Below, in pieces: positions 1-7,526 of a DNA stretch of 11,152 nucleotides. The stretch comes from an archaeon (GTDB lineage: Archaea; Thermoproteota; Bathyarchaeia; TCS64). The position numbers were made by a program, and so were the translations under genes. The notes below the pieces were generated by a model that ran no database searches, was not told where the DNA came from, and saw only the letters and a list, made by a program, of their open reading frames with translations. The stretch is taken from positions 1-11,152 of the forward strand of contig JAHLLU010000036.1 in assembly GCA_020444005.1 (NCBI GenBank), read 5' to 3'. Every line of letters starts with the position of its first letter. Within the stretch, counting starts at the first letter, position 1.

Positions 1-822
1 CACAGTAGGCATGCTTGCAACACCGAGACAAGCTACACTAGGATATGCACACATCACCTTAAGGCATTCAGCAAGTTGTTCACTTGAGAACCCATTTGGC
101 TCAGGCGTGGTATGCCCCGGCATCTCCCCGGGGTTCAAAATATCTGTATCGATGTGGATATAGATCAAGTCAGTTATCCGAGATAATCGATCCATCTGCT
201 GCTTAATCATAGGTGACATGGTTTTCACGTCGTCAACTGTGATATACTCGACATCGCTTCTGTCAAGAATCTCATACTCAAGAGCATCAACCTCCCGGAC
301 GCCAACATAAGTAACATAACGAGTCGGAAGAGCAACTTCAAGACCAGCTTGCCGCCTTAACCTGTGAAAACACATCCCAGTCGCCGAGGCAACAGGCATA
401 CCGCCCATCAAGCCGCTCCGGGTGGTCTCGGGGGTATTGATATCAGCGTGGGCGTCAAAATATACGAGCCCTACTCTGAGAGGCTGCCCGTTTCCTGATT
501 TTTGTACGCCACCAAGAACACCCATCAATCCAATACAGTTGGAGATAAGGGCAAGGGAAAACTCGCCTCGCTTGATTGTGTTGGAGACTATTTCAGCCAT
601 GTGTCCACTGGCTAAACCGAGTCTGTATATTGTTCCATACTCTTTCTCTTCTTCCTCGGTTAGCCTAGCAGTAACCGTCTCGGATACAGTTACACCGAGT
701 TCATCTAATAACTCATAGAGGCCATTATTCTCCATGATGTCTGGACCGGCATCAAACTCTGCTCTCGCAAAATTACCATCGTGTATGAACTTAGCTATCC
801 CAATTTTTACAACGTCTTCCAA
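1..822 (-). CDS. Ureohydrolase-superfamily (arginase/agmatinase-like) protein, 3' end outside window
   Basis: The 274 visible residues show an arginase-fold metal site. Around residues 122-133 the sequence reads YFDAHADINTPE, giving D123, H125 and D127. Residues 223-240 read HIDTDILNPGEMPGHTTP, giving D225 and D227. The family is known for Mn2+-dependent hydrolysis of guanidino or related C-N bonds. The first metal motif, normally GGDHS, is here I-S-N-C (residues 93-96), so the usual first His is a Cys. I recall an arginase-like subfamily with a GNC-type motif and a DAH(A/G)D(F/I)NTPET signature, so this is probably subfamily-specific and not decay. The substrate is therefore uncertain. The proposed start is TTG at 822, three codons after an in-frame stop (829-831) and suitably placed downstream of a TATA-like box. 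The alternative ATG at 735 would cut off an N-terminal strand. The C-terminus lies beyond base 1. It is divergent from the propeller gene. Confidence 0.85.
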   Translation of the reverse strand, partial: MEDVVKIGIAKFIHDGNFARAEFDAGPDIMENNGLYELLDELGVTVSETVTARLTEEEEKEYGTIYRLGLASGHMAEIVSNTIKRGEFSLALISNCIGLMGVLGGVQKSGNGQPLRVGLVYFDAHADINTPETTRSGLMGGMPVASATGMCFHRLRRQAGLEVALPTRYVTYVGVREVDALEYEILDRSDVEYITVDDVKTMSPMIKQQMDRLSRITDLIYIHIDTDILNPGEMPGHTTPEPNGFSSEQLAECLKVMCAYPSVACLGVASMPTV

Positions 823-831
823 TAGAACTCA

Positions 832-900
832 GAGGAATAACTACGTAATATGCTATAAACCATATTAGAGTTTGATTATAGACGCGTTTTATTATTCCTC
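832..900. repeat. 9-bp inverted repeat flanking the divergent control region
   Basis: GAGGAATAA at 832-840 is an exact reverse complement of TTATTCCTC at 892-900, with 51 bp between. One arm lies beside the predicted transcription start of the ureohydrolase-like gene, the other upstream of the propeller gene. It could be a pair of operator sites for a regulator of both genes; a chance match in AT-rich DNA is possible. The intervening sequence contains the TATA-like box of the minus-strand gene. No clear TATA box was seen at ideal spacing for the propeller gene; TTTTATTA around 887-894 is a weak candidate. Confidence 0.35.
853..859 (-). promoter_or_regulatory. TATA-like box for the ureohydrolase-like gene
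   Basis: On the minus strand this reads TTTATAG, preceded by GG. Its centre is about 26 bases upstream of positions 828-830, so transcription would start only a few bases before the TTG codon at 822. That matches archaeal short-leader promoters and supports the TTG start. This is inferred from spacing and composition only. Confidence 0.45.
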
Positions 901-965
901 AATCAATATTCTGTAAATTGAGTTGTTCCTGAATTCTTTTGTATATCTAAAGTAGACTTGTTTCT

Positions 966-2024
966 ATGCGTAAGCTTGTCCCAGTTCTAGTCATAGTGAT
1001 TATCGGATTATTTGTCGCTATGAATCTCCTTGGAGGAAGCCCAGAGACACCAAATGACCAAGATAATACAGAAGTCCCCGAGGAGACTCCTGAAGAAACC
1101 ACGGACGAACCTGAATCAACACCAGTTGAAGAACAAGAAGAGGAATTTTATATTCCCCCCAGTAGATACTCCAAGATTCCGGATGATTTAGTCAAACTAT
1201 ATCCAGAATATGATCTTAATCCACCAGTCTCAGAGTCTGATGAGTACTATGATCCTATTCCTGTACCGGGTCTTGTGAATACTCCCGGTGGGGAGGACTC
1301 ATCATTCGTCCTACCAGATGGTGAGACATTATACTTCTTCTTCACACCAGATGTACGCGAACCTGTTGAAAAACAGGTAACAGACGAAGTTACAGGAATA
1401 TACGTTTCAAAATTGGTTGACGACGAATGGAGTGAACCTACTAGAGTACTCCTTCAAGACCCGGACAAACTAGCCATGGACGGCTGCGAGGTAATCATAG
1501 ACGACCTGATGTACTTCTGCTCAGCACGAGAAGGATATACCGGATTGCATTGGTTCAAAGCGGAACTAGTTGAAGATGAATGGGGTAACTGGGTTTGTGT
1601 TGATGACTGGATGAAGACCTTTGAGAACGAGGTGGGGGAACTGTATATTACATCTGACTTGCAGAACCTTTACTTCCACAGCGCCAGAGAAGGCAGCAAA
1701 GGCTTACGGGACATCTGGGTATCAGAGTGGACAGTCGGCGAATGGGGTGAACCAGTAAACATAGAAGCCGTTAACAGTGAGAGTGACGAGGGCTGGCCTT
1801 GTCTCTCGCCTGATGGAACCGAGTTATGGATATCAAGAGACTATGGGGTATGGCGGTCAAAGCTTGTTGATGGGGAATGGAGTGAGCCTGAGCGTATGTT
1901 TTTCCCATTATGCGGAGAAGCAACAGTGGATAGTATGGGGAACGTCTACTTTACCCATCACTTCTTTGATGGTGACGTGATGCTTGAAGCAGATATATAT
2001 GTCGCTTACAAGAAAACACCTTAA
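966..2024 (+). CDS. Membrane-anchored extracellular beta-propeller (PD40/WD40-like) protein
   Basis: This 352-residue protein begins with an uncleaved-looking N-terminal membrane segment (residues 4-22, after M-R-K). A Pro/Thr/Glu-rich, strongly acidic stalk follows (about 25-62). The rest is a series of repeats of the form 'SPDG..LYF.S......DIYVSKL.DGEWSEP'. I see about five units: roughly 109-160, 172-215, 221-265, 274-310 and 317-350. The recurring D/G-EW-G/S-EP element is typical of PD40-type (TolB/YncE-like) propeller blades. The layout suggests a protein held on the outer face of the membrane, with the propeller as a binding or sensing head. There is no Cys after the hydrophobic stretch, hence no lipobox, and no catalytic motif. 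The ligand is unknown. The TULIP-like gene follows 38 bp downstream without an obvious promoter, so the two may share a transcript. Confidence 0.75.
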   Translation: MRKLVPVLVIVIIGLFVAMNLLGGSPETPNDQDNTEVPEETPEETTDEPESTPVEEQEEEFYIPPSRYSKIPDDLVKLYPEYDLNPPVSESDEYYDPIPVPGLVNTPGGEDSSFVLPDGETLYFFFTPDVREPVEKQVTDEVTGIYVSKLVDDEWSEPTRVLLQDPDKLAMDGCEVIIDDLMYFCSAREGYTGLHWFKAELVEDEWGNWVCVDDWMKTFENEVGELYITSDLQNLYFHSAREGSKGLRDIWVSEWTVGEWGEPVNIEAVNSESDEGWPCLSPDGTELWISRDYGVWRSKLVDGEWSEPERMFFPLCGEATVDSMGNVYFTHHFFDGDVMLEADIYVAYKKTP

Positions 2025-2062
2025 AACGCCCAAGGTTCAAAACCTGTTATGTCTATTTATCC

Positions 2063-3487
2063 TTGATATCTTTGAGTGGTTATGATCTAGTCCTTGAGGT
2101 CTCAGAGGATTTCCTGAACCGCTCACTAGAGGTTCTATACCGGGAGAGGGTCATATCTAGAAAATACAATGGCGAACACAGGCTAGACATACCCTTAATC
2201 CCAAAAGAGTATCAGAAAACAAAATTCGAGATAGACTTCAAAGAAGCCCTAAAAGTTGATGCTCTTATCAATGATAGGATCAGCGTCAAGTTCAGTGCAG
2301 GAGTAAAAATAGAGCTTGGATTACTGAAAATTGAGTCCGATGTTAAAGGAATCGTTTTGTGTAAACCTGTGTATAATAGGGCTCTATTTCAGTTAGAGCT
2401 AAACATAGTCGAGGTTGAATTAGAAAAAATCAAAGTCTTAGGATTTCTCACACTACCAGGTTTTCTAGTCAAGTCAGTAAATGATATCATAACAGAGGTA
2501 ATCAGAGAAGAACTCACAAACATGGACAATATCCCTGTTTCTCCAATCATTGGCAACCTAGAACTTCCAGAGATGCCAAAAGGCAACAAGTACTTGCTAC
2601 CTGTTGGTTTTGGAGACGTGAAGATAATCGATGAACACACAGTGGTTGTAGGTTTTGATATCGCCTTTGAAGGAGAAGAAGCCAAGACAAGCATCACTAA
2701 ATCCAATTTTGATGGAGATATTGTCGTCAATATCTCAAAGTCAGCGATAAACAAGGTTACAAGCTTCTGGTGGAAACACACTTCTTACCCGAAGACAATG
2801 CCATTCAAGGGCAAGATACCCATAAATAACGTTGAAAAACTCATTGATTATCTTTCAAATTATAGCGTTGAGTTAATCCCAAAGTTATTCACGTTGGGAT
2901 TCATCGAGTTAGACTGGGATCTCATAGAATTATGGCTTGATTATGAAGGAGTTGTATCAATATCTAAGCCTAATGTGACTTTTGATGAGGACTCACTGAG
3001 CATCAAAGCAGCTTCAATTATGGATATTACAGCGTTTCTACGTACAGAAATTGACGTATCTGTTGAGTTTGATACCAGTGGACCCATACCAGACGCCCTA
3101 ACACCATGGAAGGATGATAAAAAAGTAGGAACCGATAAACGCGTATTCGAGGCAATGAGATACCGGGCAAATAGGAAGAGTATTCAGTTTGTTGACCCAG
3201 ACGCGAGGCTCTTATTGGATGAGGAGCAGCGAATTGTCTTAGATTTCGGTGGCTTTGACCTTGACCTTGGATTGAACTGGAGGCTCCCGCGTCGTATAGT
3301 AAGAAGAATGGAGAGCAACATTGAGAAACACATCAAAGCAGAGTTTCCACAGATTCCATTATCGCCTTCAATTATAAAACACAGAATAGAAGAGACAGAT
3401 CTCTTGATGGAGCTTAATGTAAAAGAGATCAAACATAGAAAAAACGCGTTACAGGTTAAGGCAAACATAGAATACAAAAAAGATTAG
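2063..3487 (+). CDS. Putative two-module TULIP-like (tubular lipid-binding) protein
   Basis: This 474-residue protein has no signal peptide and no membrane segment, so it is likely cytoplasmic. It is rich in alternating beta strands with long amphipathic helices. It looks internally duplicated. GYDLVLEVSEDFLNRSL (6-22) corresponds to GDIVVNISKSAINKV (218-232), and the module ends EELTNMDNIPVSPI (149-162) and KAEFPQIPLSPSI (425-437) also match in layout. A strand followed by 'S...hN..h' and a helix at each module start recalls TULIP proteins (BPI, SMP, P47/takeout), which bind lipids in a tubular groove. This is pattern recognition, not a verified homology. The start is TTG at 2063, or TTG at 2072: the frame is open back to a stop at 1985-1987 but holds no ATG or GTG. 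No Shine-Dalgarno is evident. It likely follows the propeller gene in an operon. Its stop overlaps that of the convergent GH116 gene. Confidence 0.5.
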   Translation: MISLSGYDLVLEVSEDFLNRSLEVLYRERVISRKYNGEHRLDIPLIPKEYQKTKFEIDFKEALKVDALINDRISVKFSAGVKIELGLLKIESDVKGIVLCKPVYNRALFQLELNIVEVELEKIKVLGFLTLPGFLVKSVNDIITEVIREELTNMDNIPVSPIIGNLELPEMPKGNKYLLPVGFGDVKIIDEHTVVVGFDIAFEGEEAKTSITKSNFDGDIVVNISKSAINKVTSFWWKHTSYPKTMPFKGKIPINNVEKLIDYLSNYSVELIPKLFTLGFIELDWDLIELWLDYEGVVSISKPNVTFDEDSLSIKAASIMDITAFLRTEIDVSVEFDTSGPIPDALTPWKDDKKVGTDKRVFEAMRYRANRKSIQFVDPDARLLLDEEQRIVLDFGGFDLDLGLNWRLPRRIVRRMESNIEKHIKAEFPQIPLSPSIIKHRIEETDLLMELNVKEIKHRKNALQVKANIEYKKD

Positions 3488-5889
3488 AGGGAACCGTGAA
3501 GCACTCTTACCTCACGGTTAAGCTCTCCATCAACCATTTTCTGCTCGTATATACCCCATGCGGTTCCTGTACTCCAGAAACAACTGAACGCATCAGCGTT
3601 GATCCTAGGCTCGAAAGTCACTACGCCCTCCAAGTCATAACCGAATCCACTCAGCGCCAATATTAATCCCCAGCTAGCCATACTTCGCGCGTAATGATGC
3701 CCACACTCTACCTCATTCCATGGACTCCTACGAACACCATCATGACGATCCCTGAGCGCCTTGACCATGGTCAATCCCTCCTCCAGATATCCTTCATAGA
3801 TGAGGTGCGCTGCAACATGGTACTCAATTCCCGGCCAGACCTCGTGGCTATAGACGAAGGGGTATGCGGGTCTTCCGCCTTTTGGCCAAGTACAGATCAG
3901 TAGCCCTTTCTCGTCGTTCAGTACGTAGGTTCTCTGAGTGTTATCATGGTCATGGAAATCTGTCTTGAAGTTGTACTGGTAGACGCTGTGGATGGCTTCC
4001 TTAACGTGTTTTGGTGGTAATATGTAACCTAGACCCATGAGGTGGGCGTTGATCTGTCCTAGCAGTTGGTCACTGAGACAACCAATGCCATGTTGATACT
4101 TGTACTTGTCCACATCATCGAGACGTTGAACATAGTAATCTCCGTCCCAAAGGGTCTTGTCAAGTTTTACCCTGCCTTGCTCATAGAGATTACGGTATTT
4201 TTCTGCTGACTCATAGTCGCCTGCTGCCTCTGCGAGGTGAGTTCCTGCTTTGAGAGCCGCTAGGAACAATATGCCGCTGAGGGGGTTAGGTCCATAGAAG
4301 CTGATATCATATGTATTATGCTGCTTGGACTCTGTTACTCCGTCCCTGTCTTGGTCCCAAACAGCGCATGCGTAGTCTAGTGCTCTTTTTGCCCCAGGAT
4401 ACTGAGCGTTCATCCAATCAGTATCTCGACTGAGCTTCCACTCACGGTAGAGGCTCATGATACTTCCACATTGTCCGTCTGATGCCGCCTCAACTGCGTC
4501 CCAACTTATGGTACCGGGGAAGGCATGAAACGCTCTGAAACTCATCTTGCCTTCTTCAACAGTCTCAACATGGAACTCGGATTCCCTCATGCTTCTTTCA
4601 AGACGTGGGAAGAGATAGGCTAAGGTCTGTTCATAGTTCCATACATGGCTACAGTTACCGCTACAGCACCCAGCGTCATCAAAACAGCCCTCGTATCCAA
4701 AGAATCTTCCATCCTTAAGCCAGAAACAGGTATTGCTTCTAAGTACGGTGATGTTTGTGGCTGCCGCTTCTAGGACATAACTGGGTAGAGTCGATGTATA
4801 GAAGGCTTCACGGAATTTTCGGCTGTATCCTTCTAAATGGTCTCGTGTCTTCTCATAGTATTGGCAGACCTCCCATGAGTCATCAAATCTGAGAGCATAC
4901 CGGTTCTGTACTACGTCACAGTCTCCATTACAGTCACATGTTAGCCGCTGGTTCCAGTTATGAAGCCGGTTAGGGAAATACCAAGCTATCATAAAGTTGT
5001 ATGTGGCGGTTTCACCGGGTTTTATGGCCTTGGTGACCGCTAGGCTTCCCGCGTCCGTGTTTCCTTCTTGGCTGGGTTCACTGTATCCGTGGTTTGTAAG
5101 TAAGCCGTCACTTGAAAGGTCGTCCCAGAACTCTCTTAGGTTGTCCCACCAGCCGCTTCTGTACCAGTAGGGTTTGAATGTGACGTTTTCATCTGTGGTG
5201 GCGAGTGTGTGGCTGCCATAGTGGATGCTCTGTTTGTTGATCTTGTTTGAGGTATAGTGGATTGCCTTCAAACTATCTTTCTTCACTATGGTGTTCTCGT
5301 TTCTACCATACTGATCCTGTCTCACCCACCCAAAATCAGCGATTCCGGTAAATCCGACAGCGTTCAACATGCTTCCAGCGATTGTAATAATAATCGGTGA
5401 ATCACTAGTATTCTCCACAGTATACTTGAATACGGCTAAGGGCAACCCGGATTCATCTGGTTCATGGGGGATAAACGGCGTATATGCTTCAAGACCTATC
5501 TTTACGGGTAATCGATCATCCTTAAAGTCAACATAAACAAAAGGATACTCGCTGTACATCTCACTGTCCTGAAGTCTCGGTAAACCACCGACTGAGCCCG
5601 GGTGAAACCCATGACTATTACTGTAAGGAGGCATCAGTTCGCTTTCAAGCACCTTAGCGGTTACTTTTTCATTATTCTTGATGGCTATGGCAAAGAAGCT
5701 GTAGGGTAGCTTCTGTCCTTTAGCTGATTTATTCCATAGCTCCCAGTCTCGCAGGTCACCTCTGCTTCCCATGCTAAAGTTTCCTGTTCCTATGCCGCCA
5801 AGGAGGAAGGCTGCTTCTGTGGCGTCTCGTCCGTAGCGGCGCTGGGGTCCTGTCTCGAATAACTCTTTTTGGGTATATGGGGTCGTCAT
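3484..5889 (-). CDS. GH116 family beta-glucosidase / glucosylceramidase-like glycoside hydrolase
   Basis: This 801-residue enzyme matches the retaining GH116 family (GBA2-type glucosylceramidases, bacterial and archaeal beta-glucosidases/xylosidases). The N-terminal beta domain starts with FLLGGIGTGNFSMGSRGD (28-45). The alpha-toroid follows from about 370. By analogy with characterised members, E400 in GYEG is the nucleophile and D528 in HNTYD the acid/base, with T526 two residues before it. E726 and R735 in WNEVECGHHYARS have the nine-residue spacing expected of the sugar-binding pair. A Cys cluster (402, 408, 409, 413) before HVWNYEQ is typical of the prokaryotic subgroup; a second lies at 318-324. 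There is no signal peptide, so it is intracellular. An in-frame ATG at 6018 exists, but the start is placed at 5889: family N-termini begin near here, and a promoter lies inside the extension. Exact substrate (glucoside, xyloside or glycolipid) cannot be read. Confidence 0.9.
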   Translation of the reverse strand: MTTPYTQKELFETGPQRRYGRDATEAAFLLGGIGTGNFSMGSRGDLRDWELWNKSAKGQKLPYSFFAIAIKNNEKVTAKVLESELMPPYSNSHGFHPGSVGGLPRLQDSEMYSEYPFVYVDFKDDRLPVKIGLEAYTPFIPHEPDESGLPLAVFKYTVENTSDSPIIITIAGSMLNAVGFTGIADFGWVRQDQYGRNENTIVKKDSLKAIHYTSNKINKQSIHYGSHTLATTDENVTFKPYWYRSGWWDNLREFWDDLSSDGLLTNHGYSEPSQEGNTDAGSLAVTKAIKPGETATYNFMIAWYFPNRLHNWNQRLTCDCNGDCDVVQNRYALRFDDSWEVCQYYEKTRDHLEGYSRKFREAFYTSTLPSYVLEAAATNITVLRSNTCFWLKDGRFFGYEGCFDDAGCCSGNCSHVWNYEQTLAYLFPRLERSMRESEFHVETVEEGKMSFRAFHAFPGTISWDAVEAASDGQCGSIMSLYREWKLSRDTDWMNAQYPGAKRALDYACAVWDQDRDGVTESKQHNTYDISFYGPNPLSGILFLAALKAGTHLAEAAGDYESAEKYRNLYEQGRVKLDKTLWDGDYYVQRLDDVDKYKYQHGIGCLSDQLLGQINAHLMGLGYILPPKHVKEAIHSVYQYNFKTDFHDHDNTQRTYVLNDEKGLLICTWPKGGRPAYPFVYSHEVWPGIEYHVAAHLIYEGYLEEGLTMVKALRDRHDGVRRSPWNEVECGHHYARSMASWGLILALSGFGYDLEGVVTFEPRINADAFSCFWSTGTAWGIYEQKMVDGELNREVRVLHGSL

Positions 5890-5897
5890 TAAAATTT

Positions 5898-5922
5898 CAC
5901 ATATCTGTAAACCTGATATGTG
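5898..5922. promoter_or_regulatory. 8-bp inverted repeat in the GH116 leader
   Basis: CACATATC (5898-5905) and GATATGTG (5915-5922) are exact reverse complements separated by 9 bp. The element sits between the predicted promoter and the ATG at 5889, ending 8 bases before the start codon. It could be a repressor operator, or an mRNA hairpin that partly hides the GTGA at its 3' edge, the only Shine-Dalgarno-like bases there. Confidence 0.4.
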
Positions 5923-5965
5923 TTGAAAATACTTTGGCTCGGTATAGATGCTATTGTTAATAAAA

Positions 5966-5979
5966 ATTAAATACCTTCG
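5966..5979 (-). promoter_or_regulatory. BRE/TATA-like promoter of the GH116 gene
   Basis: On the minus strand the sequence reads CGAAGGTATTTAAT, resembling an archaeal B-recognition element followed by a TATA box. A start of transcription about 26 bases downstream would fall near 5943, giving a leader of about 54 bases that includes the inverted repeat. This favours the ATG at 5889 over the in-frame ATG at 6018. Confidence 0.45.
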
Positions 5980-6053
5980 AGGCTTACTGAATTCAATCGT
6001 TTCCATGGGCGAGTGCAAGGAAATGAAGAAAGTTTCTCGTTTATCGCCCAGAT

Positions 6054-6067
6054 GAAACGTATATAAT
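6054..6067 (+). promoter_or_regulatory. BRE/TATA-like promoter of the GH3-like gene
   Basis: GAAACG followed by TATATAAT is a good match to the archaeal BRE plus TATA pattern. Its TATA centre is about 6063, so transcription should begin near 6088-6090, just ahead of the ATG at 6093. The transcript would be essentially leaderless. Confidence 0.55.
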
Positions 6068-6092
6068 GGAAACCATACAAGTGTGAGAAAAG

Positions 6093-7526
6093 ATGGCGAG
6101 ACTATTCTACAAGATAATGAAACCAGTGATACAGCGTAGGGCGTTCAGCTTCCTACATGAGAAAAACCTGCAGAGAAAGATGGACTCACTAATAGCTATG
6201 AAGATGAAGATGCTGGCAAACTGCACCATCGGACAAAAGATGGGTGCTACAGCTACCAGTAAATTAGCCGACCTACCGTTCACAGGCTACAACTATTACC
6301 TTCCATTCTTCAAGGAGCCCCATGAAGGGGACTTTATCTACCCTGTAAAAGACTATGTTAAGGCGATAACAAGCGGAACCATGGGAAAACCCAAGACATA
6401 CCTACTCCCCCGAACAGGGTTAGAGCATAACGTTCAGAACACCGCAGCGAGTATATTCTTCTTCGCCACTCATAACGGTGAAAAACCTACATTTGAGGTG
6501 GGAGACACTATTTACACCAATATGCCCGCGGGCAACTATCTCTCTGGACATATTGAGAAGAATGTTAAAAAAGATAGCAGTGATTTCGTGAACCTTGTTC
6601 CACCGAACCCGGATGGAATGACATTTGATGAGAAAGTTCAGTACTTCGTTGACCACTACAAGGAGATTGATGTCGCCTACATGACGATAACGACCTTACT
6701 AGATGAAATTTATCCCGCTATCGGCGAAGAGTTCAAGCTCAAAGGATTGTTCACACAGGATACAGCAGCTGGACCCATGAGGGAAAAGATCAAGAGAGTA
6801 ATAGGATGTTACCCAAGCACAATCTATGGCTCCACGGAGACTATGTTCTGTGGGTTGCCCAGTATTGAGCACAATGGTGGTTTCTTCCTTGACTGGAGAA
6901 TCACTGTTCCGGAGTTTGTAGCCGAAAAGGACACTGTTAGTACGGATATTGTGAGTCTTGAGGAGCATCCTGATACTATCGGTTTCTTGGATGTAGAAGT
7001 AGGAAAGCGATACCAACTCATAGCTACGCCTATAAGGAATGATATGACGCGGTACGTGATGCCTGATATTCTTGAGGTCATTGCCAATGGAGATAATATA
7101 CTGAACACGGATCAGCCTGTATTCAAGTATTATAGCAGGAGTGACAAACTCATCGTTCTCCACAACTTTACTCGAATCAACGAGGAAGAGTTATTGCAGG
7201 TTTTGAGTGAGACAGAGATACCATTCGTAGACTTTACAACACGCAAGGAACGAGAGGACACCCATGAGTATATGCACATGTATATCGAGCTATCACAGGA
7301 CGTGCCCAAGGACGAGGTCTACAAGAAGATACATGAGCATCTCATTGAGTTCGATAAGGACTATCATGACTTAGTGACACTGCTCAAGTATGAACCATTG
7401 AAGATTACGTTATTACCTAGGGGAGCTTTCCAGCGATATCTGCGTAGCCGTGAGGGCATTCCACGGATTAGCCGTATAGGTATGCGTGAGGATCGGTTTA
7501 AGGAACTGATGACTCAATCTTCCTAG
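6093..7526 (+). CDS. GH3-like acyl-adenylating enzyme (ANL superfamily)
   Basis: This 477-residue protein carries adenylate-forming motifs in order. TSGTMGKPK (93-101) is the ATP-phosphate loop, YGSTET (245-250) the A5 motif, RYVMPD (320-325) includes the expected Asp, and RSDKLIVLHNFTRINEEEL (349-367) is the hinge/C-lobe entry. The C-terminal part, HEYMHMYIEL (391-400) and ITLLPRGAFQRYLRSR (438-453), resembles plant-type GH3 acyl-acid amido synthetases more than CoA ligases. GH3 enzymes activate a carboxylate with ATP and pass it to an amine, usually an amino acid. The N-terminal 60 residues are basic and helical. A phenylacetate-CoA-ligase-like activity is the main alternative, and the acid substrate cannot be read. 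It is cytosolic. It is divergent from the GH116 gene across about 200 bp and convergent with the 7TM gene, sharing CTAG (7523-7526) at the stops. Confidence 0.65.
   Translation: MARLFYKIMKPVIQRRAFSFLHEKNLQRKMDSLIAMKMKMLANCTIGQKMGATATSKLADLPFTGYNYYLPFFKEPHEGDFIYPVKDYVKAITSGTMGKPKTYLLPRTGLEHNVQNTAASIFFFATHNGEKPTFEVGDTIYTNMPAGNYLSGHIEKNVKKDSSDFVNLVPPNPDGMTFDEKVQYFVDHYKEIDVAYMTITTLLDEIYPAIGEEFKLKGLFTQDTAAGPMREKIKRVIGCYPSTIYGSTETMFCGLPSIEHNGGFFLDWRITVPEFVAEKDTVSTDIVSLEEHPDTIGFLDVEVGKRYQLIATPIRNDMTRYVMPDILEVIANGDNILNTDQPVFKYYSRSDKLIVLHNFTRINEEELLQVLSETEIPFVDFTTRKEREDTHEYMHMYIELSQDVPKDEVYKKIHEHLIEFDKDYHDLVTLLKYEPLKITLLPRGAFQRYLRSREGIPRISRIGMREDRFKELMTQSS

Noticed and set aside
422..718. 98-residue plus-strand reading frame
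   Set aside because: It lies opposite the ureohydrolase-like gene, whose motifs on the minus strand are unmistakable.
2033..2045. Small hairpin AGGTT-CAA-AACCT after the propeller gene
   Set aside because: The stem is only five pairs and is not followed by a T tract, so it is not a convincing terminator.
4650..4690. Cys-rich segment of GH116 as a zinc finger or Fe-S site
   Set aside because: The cysteines next to HVWNYEQ are a normal feature of the prokaryotic GH116 subgroup.
5890..6018. 43-residue N-terminal extension of the GH116 protein from ATG 6018
   Set aside because: It covers a promoter-like element and an inverted repeat, has no GH116 similarity, and family members start near the chosen ATG at 5889.
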